9,437 bases of DNA from Acidobacteria bacterium 37-71-11 (GCA_002279285.1 NCBR01000100.1:1-9437); one strand, 5' to 3'; numbered from the stretch's first letter, positions 1 through 7,006 are shown. Notes: a model not told the origin generated them from the sequence alone. A program made the numbers and translations.

Positions 1-1295
1 GCCACGATGTTGCCGTGGTGGTTCAGCTCGAGGCCGGAAGTCGAGCGCGTGGCGAGCGGGTTGGGGCCCTGGCCGATGGCGATCACGATCGTGTCGATCG
101 CGATCTCGTACTCCGAACCCTCGATCGGCACCGGACGGCGGCGGCCCGAGGCGTCCGGCTCGCCCAGCTCCATGCGCTGGATGCGCAAACCGGTGACGAA
201 CCCGTCGTTGTTGCCGAGGATCCCGACCGGCGCCGAGAGCCAGCGGAAGTCGATCGCCTCCTCCTCCGCGTGCTCCAGCTCCTCGCGCCGCGCGGGGGAC
301 TCGTTGCGGGTGCGCCGGTACACGCAGATGACCTCGTCCGCCCCCAAGCGCTTGGCGGTGCGCAGGCAGTCCATCGCGACGTTGCCCGACCCCACCACCG
401 CGACGCGGCGGCCGGTGCGCACGGGCGTGTCGGTGCGGGGGAAATCGTAGGCCTTCATCAGGTTCACGCGCGTGAGGAACTCGTTGGCGGAGAGCACGCC
501 GATGTAGTTCTCGCCCGGGATGCCGAGGAAGTACGGCAGCCCCGCGCCGGTGCCGAGGAACACCGCGTCGTACCCGTACTCGCCGAACAGCTCGTGCACG
601 GTGGCGGTCTTGCCGATCACGAAGTCGGTGCGTAGCTCGACGCCCATCCGGGTCAGGTTGTCGATCTCGAACGTCACGATCTCCTTGGGGAGCCGGAACT
701 GCGGGATGCCGTACACCAGCACGCCCCCCGGCTTGTGCAGCGCCTCGAAGATCGTGACCTTGTGGCCGAAACGGGCGAGTTCCGCGGCACACGCAAGGCC
801 AGCCGGGCCGGAGCCGACCACCGCCACCTTGTGTCCGGTCGGTGCCGCGAGCTGCGGGGTAGAGAATAGGCCCTGCGCGCGCTCCCAGTCGGCGACGAAG
901 CGCTCCAGGCGCCCGATCGCCACCGGCTTGTACTTCTTGGTCATCACGCAGACGACCTCGCACTGCTCCTCCTGCGGGCAGACGCGGCCGCAGATCGCCG
1001 GGAGGGTGTTGGTCTCCTTGATCTTGGCGAGCGAGCCCGCGAAGTCGCCCTCGCGGATGAGCTGGACGAACGCCGGGATGTCGATCCCGACCGGACACCC
1101 CTTGACGCACGGCGGGTTGGCGCACTGCAGGCAACGCTGCGCTTCCTCGAGCGCGAACTCCGGCGAGTAGCCGAGCGCGACCTCGGCGAAGTTCTTGATG
1201 CGCTCGAGCGGCTCCTGCGTCGCCATCGGGTGGCGCGGCACCTTCATCCGCTGCGCCTTGGGCAGCTCGGGGACGCCGCGGATCTCGTCAGCCAC
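1..1295 (-). CDS. gltA: GltA/NfnB/SudA-type NADPH-dependent flavoprotein oxidoreductase (glutamate synthase small-subunit family), 3'-partial
   Basis: The protein reads 431 residues from a GTG start and runs off the left edge; the family is usually about 460-480 residues, so only the C-terminal tip is missing. Two cysteine groups for [4Fe-4S] clusters lie near the N-terminus: C55, C58, C63, C67 and C102, C106, C112, C116. An FAD-binding Rossmann motif VAVVGSGPAGLACA starts near residue 157. The second nucleotide motif VAVVGSGNVAMDC is near 298, followed by YRRTRNESPARREE, typical of NADPH binding. The GTG lies inside the last codons of the upstream gene (8-nt overlap) with a G-rich stretch just before it, so the two are probably translationally coupled. 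The family includes the small subunit of glutamate synthase, NfnB of electron-bifurcating NADH-dependent ferredoxin:NADP+ oxidoreductase, and SudA. Pairing with a SudB/NfnA-like partner makes the Nfn/Sud-type complex more likely than glutamate synthesis, since no large glutamate synthase subunit is visible. Cytoplasmic. The family is secure; the exact reaction is not. Confidence 0.93.
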   Translation of the reverse strand, partial: MADEIRGVPELPKAQRMKVPRHPMATQEPLERIKNFAEVALGYSPEFALEEAQRCLQCANPPCVKGCPVGIDIPAFVQLIREGDFAGSLAKIKETNTLPAICGRVCPQEEQCEVVCVMTKKYKPVAIGRLERFVADWERAQGLFSTPQLAAPTGHKVAVVGSGPAGLACAAELARFGHKVTIFEALHKPGGVLVYGIPQFRLPKEIVTFEIDNLTRMGVELRTDFVIGKTATVHELFGEYGYDAVFLGTGAGLPYFLGIPGENYIGVLSANEFLTRVNLMKAYDFPRTDTPVRTGRRVAVVGSGNVAMDCLRTAKRLGADEVICVYRRTRNESPARREELEHAEEEAIDFRWLSAPVGILGNNDGFVTGLRIQRMELGEPDASGRRRPVPIEGSEYEIAIDTIVIAIGQGPNPLATRSTSGLELNHHGNIV

Positions 1296-2148
1296 GGGAC
1301 ACCCCCGCCATCGCCCGGCACTCGTGGTTCGCGAGGAACTTCTCGCGCGCCGCCTGCTCCTCCGGGAGGTACATGCGCAGGCGTTTCATCAGGAGGTCGA
1401 AATCCACCTTGTGGGCGTCGAACTCGGGGCCGTCCACGCACACGAACTTGGTCTGTCCATCCACCGCGATGCGGCAAGCGCCGCACATCCCGGTGCCGTC
1501 CACCATGATCGAGTTCAGCGAGGCGAGCGTCCGGATCGCGAGCGGGCGGGTCATCTCCGCCACCGCCTTCATCATGATCGCCGGTCCGATGGCGACGACG
1601 AGGTCCGGCGTGCCGTGGCTCGCGATCAGGTCGGTGAGCGCGTGCGTCACCAACCCCTTGCGGCCGAACGACCCGTCGTCGGTGGTGTAGACGATCTCGT
1701 CGGAGACCGCTTCCATTTCCGCGCGCAGGATCACCAGCTCCTGGGTGCGGCCGCCCAGGATCGAGAGCACGCGGTTGCCGGCGCGGCGCAGGCCGCCGGC
1801 GATCGGCAGCATCGGCGCGATGCCGGCGCCGCCGCCGACGCACACGACCGTGCCGAACTTCTCGATGTGAGTCGGGGTGCCAAGCGGACCCACGACCGAA
1901 AGGAACCCGTCGCCCGCCCCCAACAGGGCCATGCTCATGGTGGTCTTGCCGACCTCCTGGACGACCAGCGTGATCGTCCCGGCGGCGGGATCCGACGCCG
2001 CGATCGTCAGCGGAATGCGCTCGCCGGTCTCGGTCGGCAGCACCATCACGAACTGGCCGGGCTTGTGCTTGCGCGCGATCTCCGGCGCCTCGACGACGAA
2101 GCGGTGGAACTTGGGCGCGATTTCTTCCTTGCTGACGATCCTGAACAC
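1288..2148 (-). CDS. nfnA: SudB/NfnA-type FAD/NAD-binding [2Fe-2S] subunit (sulfide/dihydroorotate dehydrogenase-like)
   Basis: The 286-residue protein matches the ferredoxin-reductase-like family that includes PyrK, SudB and NfnA in both length and domain order. A flavin-binding barrel carries RIPLTIA near residue 44. A nucleotide-binding domain has VVCVGGGAGIAPMLPI around 101-116 and GGRTQELVI near 132. A C-terminal cluster segment is D217-x4-C222-x2-C225-x11-C237. PyrK has a cysteine where D217 sits; Asp plus three Cys is the ligand set I recall for the [2Fe-2S] centre of Pyrococcus SudB. The GTG start at 2148 is chosen because a perfect GGAGG lies 7 nt upstream and the protein then begins VFRIVSKEEIAPKFHR, as expected for the family. 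Longer in-frame extensions to 2313 translate the promoter region and are rejected. The next gene overlaps it by 8 nt. The likely role is the NAD(H)-binding half of a cytoplasmic heterodimer that moves electrons between NADH, ferredoxin and NADP(H), or reduces sulfur/polysulfide. Which of these cannot be settled from sequence alone. Confidence 0.92.
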   Translation of the reverse strand: MFRIVSKEEIAPKFHRFVVEAPEIARKHKPGQFVMVLPTETGERIPLTIAASDPAAGTITLVVQEVGKTTMSMALLGAGDGFLSVVGPLGTPTHIEKFGTVVCVGGGAGIAPMLPIAGGLRRAGNRVLSILGGRTQELVILRAEMEAVSDEIVYTTDDGSFGRKGLVTHALTDLIASHGTPDLVVAIGPAIMMKAVAEMTRPLAIRTLASLNSIMVDGTGMCGACRIAVDGQTKFVCVDGPEFDAHKVDFDLLMKRLRMYLPEEQAAREKFLANHECRAMAGVSRG

Positions 2149-2155
2149 TCGCGTG

Positions 2156-2160
2156 CCTCC
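2156..2160 (-). promoter_or_regulatory. Shine-Dalgarno deciding the SudB/NfnA-like start
   Basis: On the minus strand GGAGG sits 7 nt before the GTG at 2148. It is the best ribosome binding site in the window. It fixes this GTG as the start over in-frame codons further upstream, which would read through the promoter. Confidence 0.8.
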
Positions 2161-2242
2161 AGCGCGTGCGTGCGCCCGCCGCCCCCACCGTCCCCCCCGG
2201 GGGCGAGTTCCCGCGTGCCGCGGCGCACCGCTGCGCGCGCTC

Positions 2243-2271
2243 ATAGTATGGGCGGCGGTGGGTTTTGGCAA
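2243..2271 (-). promoter_or_regulatory. Sigma70-type promoter of the Nfn/Sud-like operon
   Basis: On the minus strand, TTGCCA (2271-2266) and TACTAT (2248-2243) are separated by exactly 17 nt, a good match to the housekeeping -35/-10 pattern. Transcription would begin near 2236. This gives a leader of about 88 nt, very GC-rich, containing a CCCCCGGGGG palindrome near 2195-2204. I recognise no riboswitch in it. Confidence 0.65.
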
Positions 2272-2311
2272 CCGCACCCATCGCCTACGGAGCCAAGATT
2301 TTATTGAGACC

Positions 2312-2322
2312 ATGTGTCACAT
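2312..2322. promoter_or_regulatory. 11-bp palindrome in an AT-rich patch, possible operator
   Basis: ATGTG-T-CACAT is a perfect inverted repeat around one central base. It lies in an unusually AT-rich stretch (about 2297-2327) within otherwise very GC-rich DNA, between the divergent promoters. Its centre is about 80 bp upstream of the predicted minus-strand start. It resembles half-sites of CRP/FNR-family regulators (TGTGA/TCACA) but lacks their usual spacing, so the regulator is unknown and function is only a possibility. Confidence 0.3.
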
Positions 2323-2390
2323 TATTCGGACCCCCCGGACCCGAACGCGTTCTTCCCGCGCCGCCTTCACCGTCGTCCCCGCACCTCTCT

Positions 2391-2418
2391 TGTCGTTCCC
2401 GCGCACGCGGGAACCCAT
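2391..2418. repeat. REP-like dispersed palindromic repeat
   Basis: The arms GTTCCCGCG (2395-2403) and CGCGGGAAC (2406-2414) pair perfectly around CA; in RNA about 8 bp with a 4-nt loop is realistic. The flanks TGTC and CCAT match a common class of dispersed intergenic repeat seen in many proteobacterial and related genomes. Its translations give the familiar spurious peptides WVPACAGTT and SFPRTREP, both visible in frames here. It sits just upstream of the helicase promoter, where such elements commonly lie. Only one full copy is present in this window, so its dispersed nature is inferred from its form. Confidence 0.55.
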
Positions 2419-2423
2419 TGCGT

Positions 2424-2429
2424 TATCCT
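2424..2429 (+). promoter_or_regulatory. -10 box for leaderless transcription of the helicase gene
   Basis: TATCCT ends 6 nt before the GTG at 2436, so a transcript starting 6-7 nt downstream of the box would begin at the start codon. No Shine-Dalgarno is present before this GTG. The same box and following bases (TATCCT-Y-GGC-S-G) occur at 6993 before another gene. There is no convincing -35 hexamer at 16-18 nt. Confidence 0.5.
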
Positions 2430-2435
2430 CGGCCG

Positions 2436-4496
2436 GTGACGGACAAGCCGGTCCCCCGCAAGGTGGCGCTGCGCCCGGCCGAGGGGCTGCGTCGCAAGGT
2501 GGACTACGCCGGCGAGCTGAACCAGGAGCAACTCGCGGTCGTCATGCACGCTGGCGGCCCGATGCTGGTGCTCGCCGGCGCCGGCTCCGGCAAGACGCGC
2601 ACGCTCGTCTACCGCGTCGCCCGCCTGCTCGAGGACGGCGCCGACCCCAACGCCGTTCTCCTGCTCACGTTCACCAACCGCGCCGCGCGCGAGATGCTCT
2701 CGCGCGTCGGTCTCCTGCTCGGCCGGGACGCCGGGCGGGTGATGGGCGGCACGTTCCACTCGGTCGGAAACCGGCTGCTGCGGCGGTTCGGCGACAGGTT
2801 GGGATACCCGTCCAACTACGGCATCCTCGACCGCGAGGACGCCCGCGACCTGATGGGTACCGCGCTCACCGACACCGTACCGGCCTCGCCCGGCAAGCGC
2901 CTGCCCGGCGCCGCGGTGCTCGTCGAGGCCTACTCGTTCGTGATCAACACCGGCCGGTCGCTCGACGAGGTCGTCGCCGCGCGCTACCCGCAGTTCTTTG
3001 CCGACGTCGAGACGATGCAGGCGGTGTTCCGCCGCTACCTCGAGCGCAAGCGCGCCGCGGCCGTGATGGACTACGACGACCTGCTGCTCAACTGGCTGCT
3101 GCTCCTGCGCCGCCACGACGACGTGCGGCGCTTGCTCGCGGCGCGCTTCGCCCACGTACTCGTCGACGAGTACCAGGACACCAACCGCCTGCAGGCCGAC
3201 ATCGTGGACCTCATGCTCGGCGGCGGGCGGAACCTGATGGTGGTGGGCGACGACGCCCAGTCGATCTACGCGTTCCGCGGCGCCGAGTACGCCAACATCC
3301 TTTCGTTCCCCGAACGCTACCCGGGCTGCGCGACGTTCCGCCTGGAGACCAACTACCGGTCGCTGCCGCCGATCCTGACGCTCGCGAACGCATCGATCGC
3401 GGCCAACGAACGGCAGTTCCCCAAGCACCTCCGCCCGGTGCGCGAGGGCGGCGAGGCGCCGGTCGTGTGCGCCGCGCCGTCGCCCGAGTCGCAGGCCGCG
3501 TTCGTAGCGCAGCGCACCCTCGAGCTGATCGACGAGGGCGTGCCGCTGGCCGAGATCGCGGTGCTCTACCGCAACCATTCGCACTCGCTCGAGCTCGAGG
3601 TCGAGCTGACGCGCCGCAACATCCCATACGAGGTGCGCTCCGGCCTGCGCTTCTTCGAGCAGCGCCACGTCAAGGACGCCCTCTCGCACCTGCGTTTCGT
3701 CGCCAACCCGCGCGACGAGGTGGCGTTCGGCCGCATGGCGCGCCTGAAGCCGCGCCTCGGCCAGCGTCTGGTCGCCCGGATATGGGAAACGCTTGCCGGC
3801 TCGGGTGAACCGATCGAGGCCCTCGGCCGCGTGGACGCGAAGGCGCTCGCCCTGCCGGGCGCGGCGGCGAACTCGGTGAAGAACATCGCCGGCCTGGTCG
3901 GGCGCCTGCTCAAGCTGCGCTCCCGCCCCGGCGAGATGGTCCGCGAGGTGGTCGCCTCCGGCTACCGGGAGTACGTCCGCGCCACCCTCGACAACGCCAG
4001 CGCGCGCCTCGACGACCTCGAGCAGCTCGCGCTGTTCGCCGACGGTTACGACTCCCTCGACACCTTCCTCGACGAGGTCACGCTGATGAACGAGCTCTCG
4101 GGCGAGGACGTGACCGTCGAGGAGGGCGAGCGCGAGCGGGTCACGCTCTCGACGATCCACCAGGCAAAGGGCCTCGAGTGGCGCGCCGTGTTCATCGTGT
4201 GGCTCGCCGAGGGCCGCTTCCCGTCCGCCCGCGCCGAAGACATGGAAGAGGAGCGGCGCCTTTTCTACGTCGCCTGCACCCGGGCGAAAGACGAGCTGGT
4301 CCTCTGCTACCCGCTGGTCGCCCGCGACCGCTACCGGGTGGACGTCATCCTCGAGCCGTCGCGGTTCATCGCCGAACTGCCGGACGATTCCTACCAGCGC
4401 TGGCAGGTGCAGGAGGCCGAGGAGCCGCCGGAGCTGCCGGAGGGCGGCCTCTACCGCCTCCCCGGCTTCCTCGGCGGCGGCGACGACATCAACTGA
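2436..4496 (+). CDS. UvrD/Rep/PcrA-family superfamily 1 ATP-dependent DNA helicase
   Basis: A 686-residue protein with the full SF1A helicase motif set in order. These are the Q-motif LNQEQLAVV (28-36), Walker A AGAGSGKT (47-54), motif Ia LLTFTNRAAREM (77-87), motif Ib GTFHSVGNRLLRRFG (105-119), motif II VDEYQDTN (243-250), motif III VGDDAQSIYAFRG (270-282), motif IV ETNYRS (304-309), motif V VTLSTIHQAKGLEW (569-582) and motif VI RLFYVACTRAKDELVL (608-623). It should use ATP to unwind DNA 3' to 5' in the cytoplasm, in excision repair, mismatch repair or replication restart. Only about 63 residues follow motif VI, so the long tail and Tudor-like RNA-polymerase-binding domain of typical PcrA/UvrD appear reduced or absent. 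The GTG at 2436 is chosen because upstream in-frame sequence is the REP-like repeat and because a -10 box lies 6 nt away. Whether it is the genome's main UvrD or an extra paralog cannot be told here. Confidence 0.93.
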   Translation: MTDKPVPRKVALRPAEGLRRKVDYAGELNQEQLAVVMHAGGPMLVLAGAGSGKTRTLVYRVARLLEDGADPNAVLLLTFTNRAAREMLSRVGLLLGRDAGRVMGGTFHSVGNRLLRRFGDRLGYPSNYGILDREDARDLMGTALTDTVPASPGKRLPGAAVLVEAYSFVINTGRSLDEVVAARYPQFFADVETMQAVFRRYLERKRAAAVMDYDDLLLNWLLLLRRHDDVRRLLAARFAHVLVDEYQDTNRLQADIVDLMLGGGRNLMVVGDDAQSIYAFRGAEYANILSFPERYPGCATFRLETNYRSLPPILTLANASIAANERQFPKHLRPVREGGEAPVVCAAPSPESQAAFVAQRTLELIDEGVPLAEIAVLYRNHSHSLELEVELTRRNIPYEVRSGLRFFEQRHVKDALSHLRFVANPRDEVAFGRMARLKPRLGQRLVARIWETLAGSGEPIEALGRVDAKALALPGAAANSVKNIAGLVGRLLKLRSRPGEMVREVVASGYREYVRATLDNASARLDDLEQLALFADGYDSLDTFLDEVTLMNELSGEDVTVEEGERERVTLSTIHQAKGLEWRAVFIVWLAEGRFPSARAEDMEEERRLFYVACTRAKDELVLCYPLVARDRYRVDVILEPSRFIAELPDDSYQRWQVQEAEEPPELPEGGLYRLPGFLGGGDDIN

Positions 4497-4734
4497 CCCC
4501 CGCGCACGGGGCGCAGAACACGGGTGCGAAACCGCCCACGTAGGTGCCGCGTCACCTGACGCCGGCTCCGTTCCGCCTCGAACCCCCCGCGCGTAGGGTT
4601 CTGCCGCGGGCGCAACGCCATGCAGGCTTGCAGCCCGGTCGAGACGCCGCCGCCTCTTCAATGGCGCCCCGGTCTGCGATACGCTGCCCGGCCGGGGCGC
4701 CGACCGCCCCCCGGACACGGACCTGGGAGGCGCT
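4497..4734. other. Intergenic region between helicase and DUF5916 genes
   Basis: No gene is recognised in these 238 bp. A short frame from 4544 to 4738, whose TGA overlaps the next GTG, looks like random GC-rich translation. Weak inverted repeats are present: AGGTG/CACCT at 4542-4557 and GAACCC/GGGTTC at 4580-4601. Neither is followed by a T-run, so no intrinsic terminator is called. The right part carries the promoter of the next gene. Confidence 0.5.
4657..4685 (+). promoter_or_regulatory. Candidate promoter of the DUF5916 gene
   Basis: TACGCT (4680-4685) serves as a -10 box, with a weak TTCAAT (4657-4662) 17 nt upstream. The box and its downstream bases, TACGCTGCCCGG, recur exactly before the Memo-family gene at 8358-8369. 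The predicted leader is about 43 nt and ends in a GGGAGG ribosome binding site 4 nt before the GTG. Confidence 0.45.
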
Positions 4735-6915
4735 GTGAAGTCGAAGCCGTCACGTTCCGCCGGCGTCGTGCCGGTGCTCGTCCTCATCTCCCTCGCGCCC
4801 GCGCTGCCCGCGTGGGGCCAGGTCCGCGACCTCCGCTGCACTCGGGTCGCGGCCGGCGAGGCGCCCCGCATCGACGGCAAACTGTCCGATGCCGCCTGGC
4901 AGAAGGCCACCTGGTACGACGACTTCCGGCAGAGCGTGCCGGAGTACGGCCGGTCCGCCACCGAGGCGACCCACGTCGCCTTCATCTACGACGACCACAA
5001 CCTCTACGTCGGCGTGCGCTGCGACGATGACGCGCCGTCACTGATCCGCGCCAACAAGCTCCGCCACCGGGACGAGCCCACAACCGACGACCACGTCGAG
5101 GTGGTATTCGACACCTACCGCGACCAGGTCCGCGGCACCGTGTTCATCGTCAACCCGCTCGGGGCCAAGGAGGAGGGGCTCATCAACGGCTACGAGAACT
5201 ACACCTGGAGCTGGGACGAGGTCTGGGAAGCCCGGGCCGCCATCACCGCCACCGGGTGGCAGGCCGAGCTGCGCATCCCGTTCCGGGTGCTGCGCTACGG
5301 CAGCGACCCGCAGCAGACGTGGGCGGTCAACGTCGAGCGCGTGGTACGACGCACGCAGGAGGAGTCGTACCTCGTTCCGCCGCGTCCGCCGTTCGACATC
5401 TCCAGCCTCGACTACGCCGCGACGTTGAGCGGGATGGAGATCACGACGCACCAGCGCAACTTGCAGCTCATCCCCTACGTTCTCGGCGGCGTCGCACGGG
5501 AGAGCACTCCCGACGGCGGCCGCGAGCGCTCGCGCAGCCTCGACCAGTGGGGGTTCGACGTCAAGTACTCGCTCACGCCCGGCCTCACGCTCGACGGAAC
5601 CTACAACACGGACTTCGCCCAGGTGGAGGCAGACGCGGAGCAGGTCAACCTCAGCCGGTTCTCGCTCTTCTACCCCGAAAAGCGCGAGTTCTTCCTCGAG
5701 AACGCGCAGCTCTTCTCCTTCGGCCACTTCGGCGGCGACCCCGAGCAGCCCGACATCGCCGCGTTCTTCAGCCGCCGCGTCGGCCTGTACGGGGGCGCCA
5801 CCGTGCCGATCGACGCCGGCGTCCGGCTCACCGGCAAGGTCGGCCGCCAGGATGTCGGCGTCCTCAGCGTCCGCACCGGCGGGGTGCCCGGGCTCGGCCT
5901 CCCCGCCGCCTGGTACAACGTCGCCAGGGTACGACGCGACCTCGGCGAGCGCTCGTACGTGGGCATGATCGCGACCGACTCGCGGCGCGGGGGCTTCCAC
6001 TCCACCACCCTCGGCGTCGACGGCGACTGGTTCATCACCCGCGAGCTGTCGCTGCGCGGCGACTACCTGCGGGTGGACGACAGCGACATGGGCGGCGTCA
6101 GGAGCGCCTACGACGTGTCGCTCGACCTCACGACGGATCGGTGGGGGTTTCTGTTCGGCGGCTATCAGGTGGACGCCGGCTTCAACCCCGACCTGGGGTT
6201 CGTCAGTCGCGACGGCTACCGGCGCTCTCAGGCGTACCTGCGGCGCTCGTTCCGTCCCGGCCGCTGGGGGATTCGCAGGGTCAGCGTGATCAGCAGCAAC
6301 GATGCCTACGACTCGCTCCGCCACGGCGTACGAGAGACCGGCGACAACAGCCTCTCGTGCGAGCTCGAGCTGGAGAGCGGCGACGTCGTCGAGGTGCGGG
6401 TCAAGCGCGAGTTCGAGCGCCTGTTCGAGCCGTTCGAACTCGACCCCCACCTCGTTCTCCCCGCCGGGGCGTACACCTTTACCGGCACCAGCGCCAGTTA
6501 CTACTCGGACGAGTCGCGGCGCTGGGGGTTCGATGTCGAGGCCACCGGCGGCGACTTCTACGACGGCACCACCCGCCAGCTCGGCGGCGAGACGTGGTTC
6601 GTCTTCAACCGCCACCTCAGGACGGCTGGCGGCTACTCCACCGTGAACGTCTCCAGCCCTCATGGCGATCTGAAGTGGCGGCTGTGGTCGGCGCGCCTCG
6701 ACTACATCCACAGCGCCACCCTCTCGGCATCCGGTTACCTGCAGTACAACTCCTCGATCGGCGCCCGCGTGCTCAACCTGCGCCTGCGCTGGATCCTGCG
6801 CAACGACTCCGATCTCTACCTGGTCTACAACGAGGGCCGGCAGGAGCTGGCCGGCGCCCCGGATCTCCGCAACCGCGAACTCGCCCTCAAGGTCAACTAC
6901 CGCCTGTTCATCTGA
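4735..6915 (+). CDS. DUF5916 outer-membrane beta-barrel protein with N-terminal CBM9-like domain
   Basis: A 726-residue secreted protein. Residues 1-28 form a signal peptide: basic MKSKPSR, hydrophobic core VVPVLVLISLAPAL, and likely cleavage at AWG/Q. Residues about 36-205 are a carbohydrate-binding family 9-like domain, with APRIDGKLSDAAW near 43-55, LYVGVRCDD near 90 and DDHVEVVFDTYRDQ near 118. From about 240 on is the DUF5916 region. Its hallmark at 290-327 (YNTDFAQVEADAEQVNLSRF, then FYPEKREFFLENAQLF) is clear, followed by alternating strands rich in Tyr, Trp and Arg consistent with a beta-barrel and ending KVNYRLFI. The GTG start has GGGAGG 4 nt upstream and puts the signal peptide right at the N-terminus. 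Such proteins are numerous in Acidobacteriota, Gemmatimonadota and Bacteroidota; their biochemical role is not established, and glycan binding or transport is only suggested by the domain. Its neighbours do not point to a substrate. Confidence 0.9.
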   Translation: MKSKPSRSAGVVPVLVLISLAPALPAWGQVRDLRCTRVAAGEAPRIDGKLSDAAWQKATWYDDFRQSVPEYGRSATEATHVAFIYDDHNLYVGVRCDDDAPSLIRANKLRHRDEPTTDDHVEVVFDTYRDQVRGTVFIVNPLGAKEEGLINGYENYTWSWDEVWEARAAITATGWQAELRIPFRVLRYGSDPQQTWAVNVERVVRRTQEESYLVPPRPPFDISSLDYAATLSGMEITTHQRNLQLIPYVLGGVARESTPDGGRERSRSLDQWGFDVKYSLTPGLTLDGTYNTDFAQVEADAEQVNLSRFSLFYPEKREFFLENAQLFSFGHFGGDPEQPDIAAFFSRRVGLYGGATVPIDAGVRLTGKVGRQDVGVLSVRTGGVPGLGLPAAWYNVARVRRDLGERSYVGMIATDSRRGGFHSTTLGVDGDWFITRELSLRGDYLRVDDSDMGGVRSAYDVSLDLTTDRWGFLFGGYQVDAGFNPDLGFVSRDGYRRSQAYLRRSFRPGRWGIRRVSVISSNDAYDSLRHGVRETGDNSLSCELELESGDVVEVRVKREFERLFEPFELDPHLVLPAGAYTFTGTSASYYSDESRRWGFDVEATGGDFYDGTTRQLGGETWFVFNRHLRTAGGYSTVNVSSPHGDLKWRLWSARLDYIHSATLSASGYLQYNSSIGARVLNLRLRWILRNDSDLYLVYNEGRQELAGAPDLRNRELALKVNYRLFI

Positions 6916-6947
6916 AGCCCCGGCGGGCCCGTGGCCTTCTGCGCCCG

Positions 6948-6976
6948 CGGCCGCGACAGGCGGCCTCGCGCGGCCG
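6948..6976 (+). terminator. GC-rich hairpin after the DUF5916 gene, weak terminator candidate
   Basis: CGGCCGCG (6948-6955) and CGCGGCCG (6969-6976) form an 8-bp perfect stem with a 13-nt loop, about 33 nt after the stop codon and just before the next promoter. There is no T-run, and CGGCCG is self-palindromic, so chance pairing in this GC-rich DNA is quite possible. Confidence 0.25.
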
Positions 6977-6992
6977 AGCCGCGCGTCCGCGG

Positions 6993-6998
6993 TATCCT
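6993..6998 (+). promoter_or_regulatory. -10 box for leaderless transcription of the oxidoreductase gene
   Basis: TATCCT ends 8 nt before the ATG at 7007 and is followed by TGGCGG, nearly the same as the box upstream of the helicase gene. No clear Shine-Dalgarno precedes the ATG. A transcript starting at or beside the ATG would be leaderless. Confidence 0.5.
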
Positions 6999-7006
6999 TG
7001 GCGGCA

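Noticed and set aside
2149..2236. Possible riboswitch in the 88-nt leader of the Nfn/Sud-like operon
   Set aside because: Only GC-rich self-complementary bits such as CCCCCGGGGG are visible; no conserved riboswitch motif was recognised.
1195..2307. 370-codon plus-strand frame across the Nfn/Sud-like genes
   Set aside because: It is His/Arg/Asp-rich sequence without motifs and lies opposite genes with well-placed cluster and nucleotide-binding motifs.
2265..2435. N-terminal extension of the helicase from an ATG at 2265
   Set aside because: The extra 57 codons translate the AT-rich patch and the REP-like repeat (CRSRARGNP) and are unlike helicase N-termini; the GTG at 2436 has a promoter box next to it.
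1877..3808. 643-codon plus-strand frame spanning the divergent region and half the helicase gene
   Set aside because: It runs antisense to the Nfn-like gene, then reads the helicase out of frame, giving Arg/Pro/Ala-rich sequence with no domain.
4561..4605. tRNA-like TCGAACCCC near 4579 (possible minus-strand T-arm)
   Set aside because: The flanking bases do not form a 5-bp T-stem, and no acceptor or anticodon arm could be assembled at the right distance.
4544..4738. Small 64-codon frame whose TGA overlaps the DUF5916 GTG start, suggesting coupling
   Set aside because: The peptide is Arg/Pro/Ala-rich with no hydrophobic pattern, has no ribosome binding site, and spans the predicted promoter of the next gene.
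2367..4985. 872-codon open frame on the minus strand opposite the helicase gene
   Set aside because: It is antisense to a gene with the complete helicase motif set and has no recognisable motif. Long antisense frames are expected in DNA with high third-position GC. Its C-terminal WVPACAGTT is the translation of the REP-like repeat.
5038..6711. 557-codon minus-strand frame opposite the DUF5916 gene
   Set aside because: Composition shadow of a well-supported gene with signal peptide and family motifs on the plus strand.
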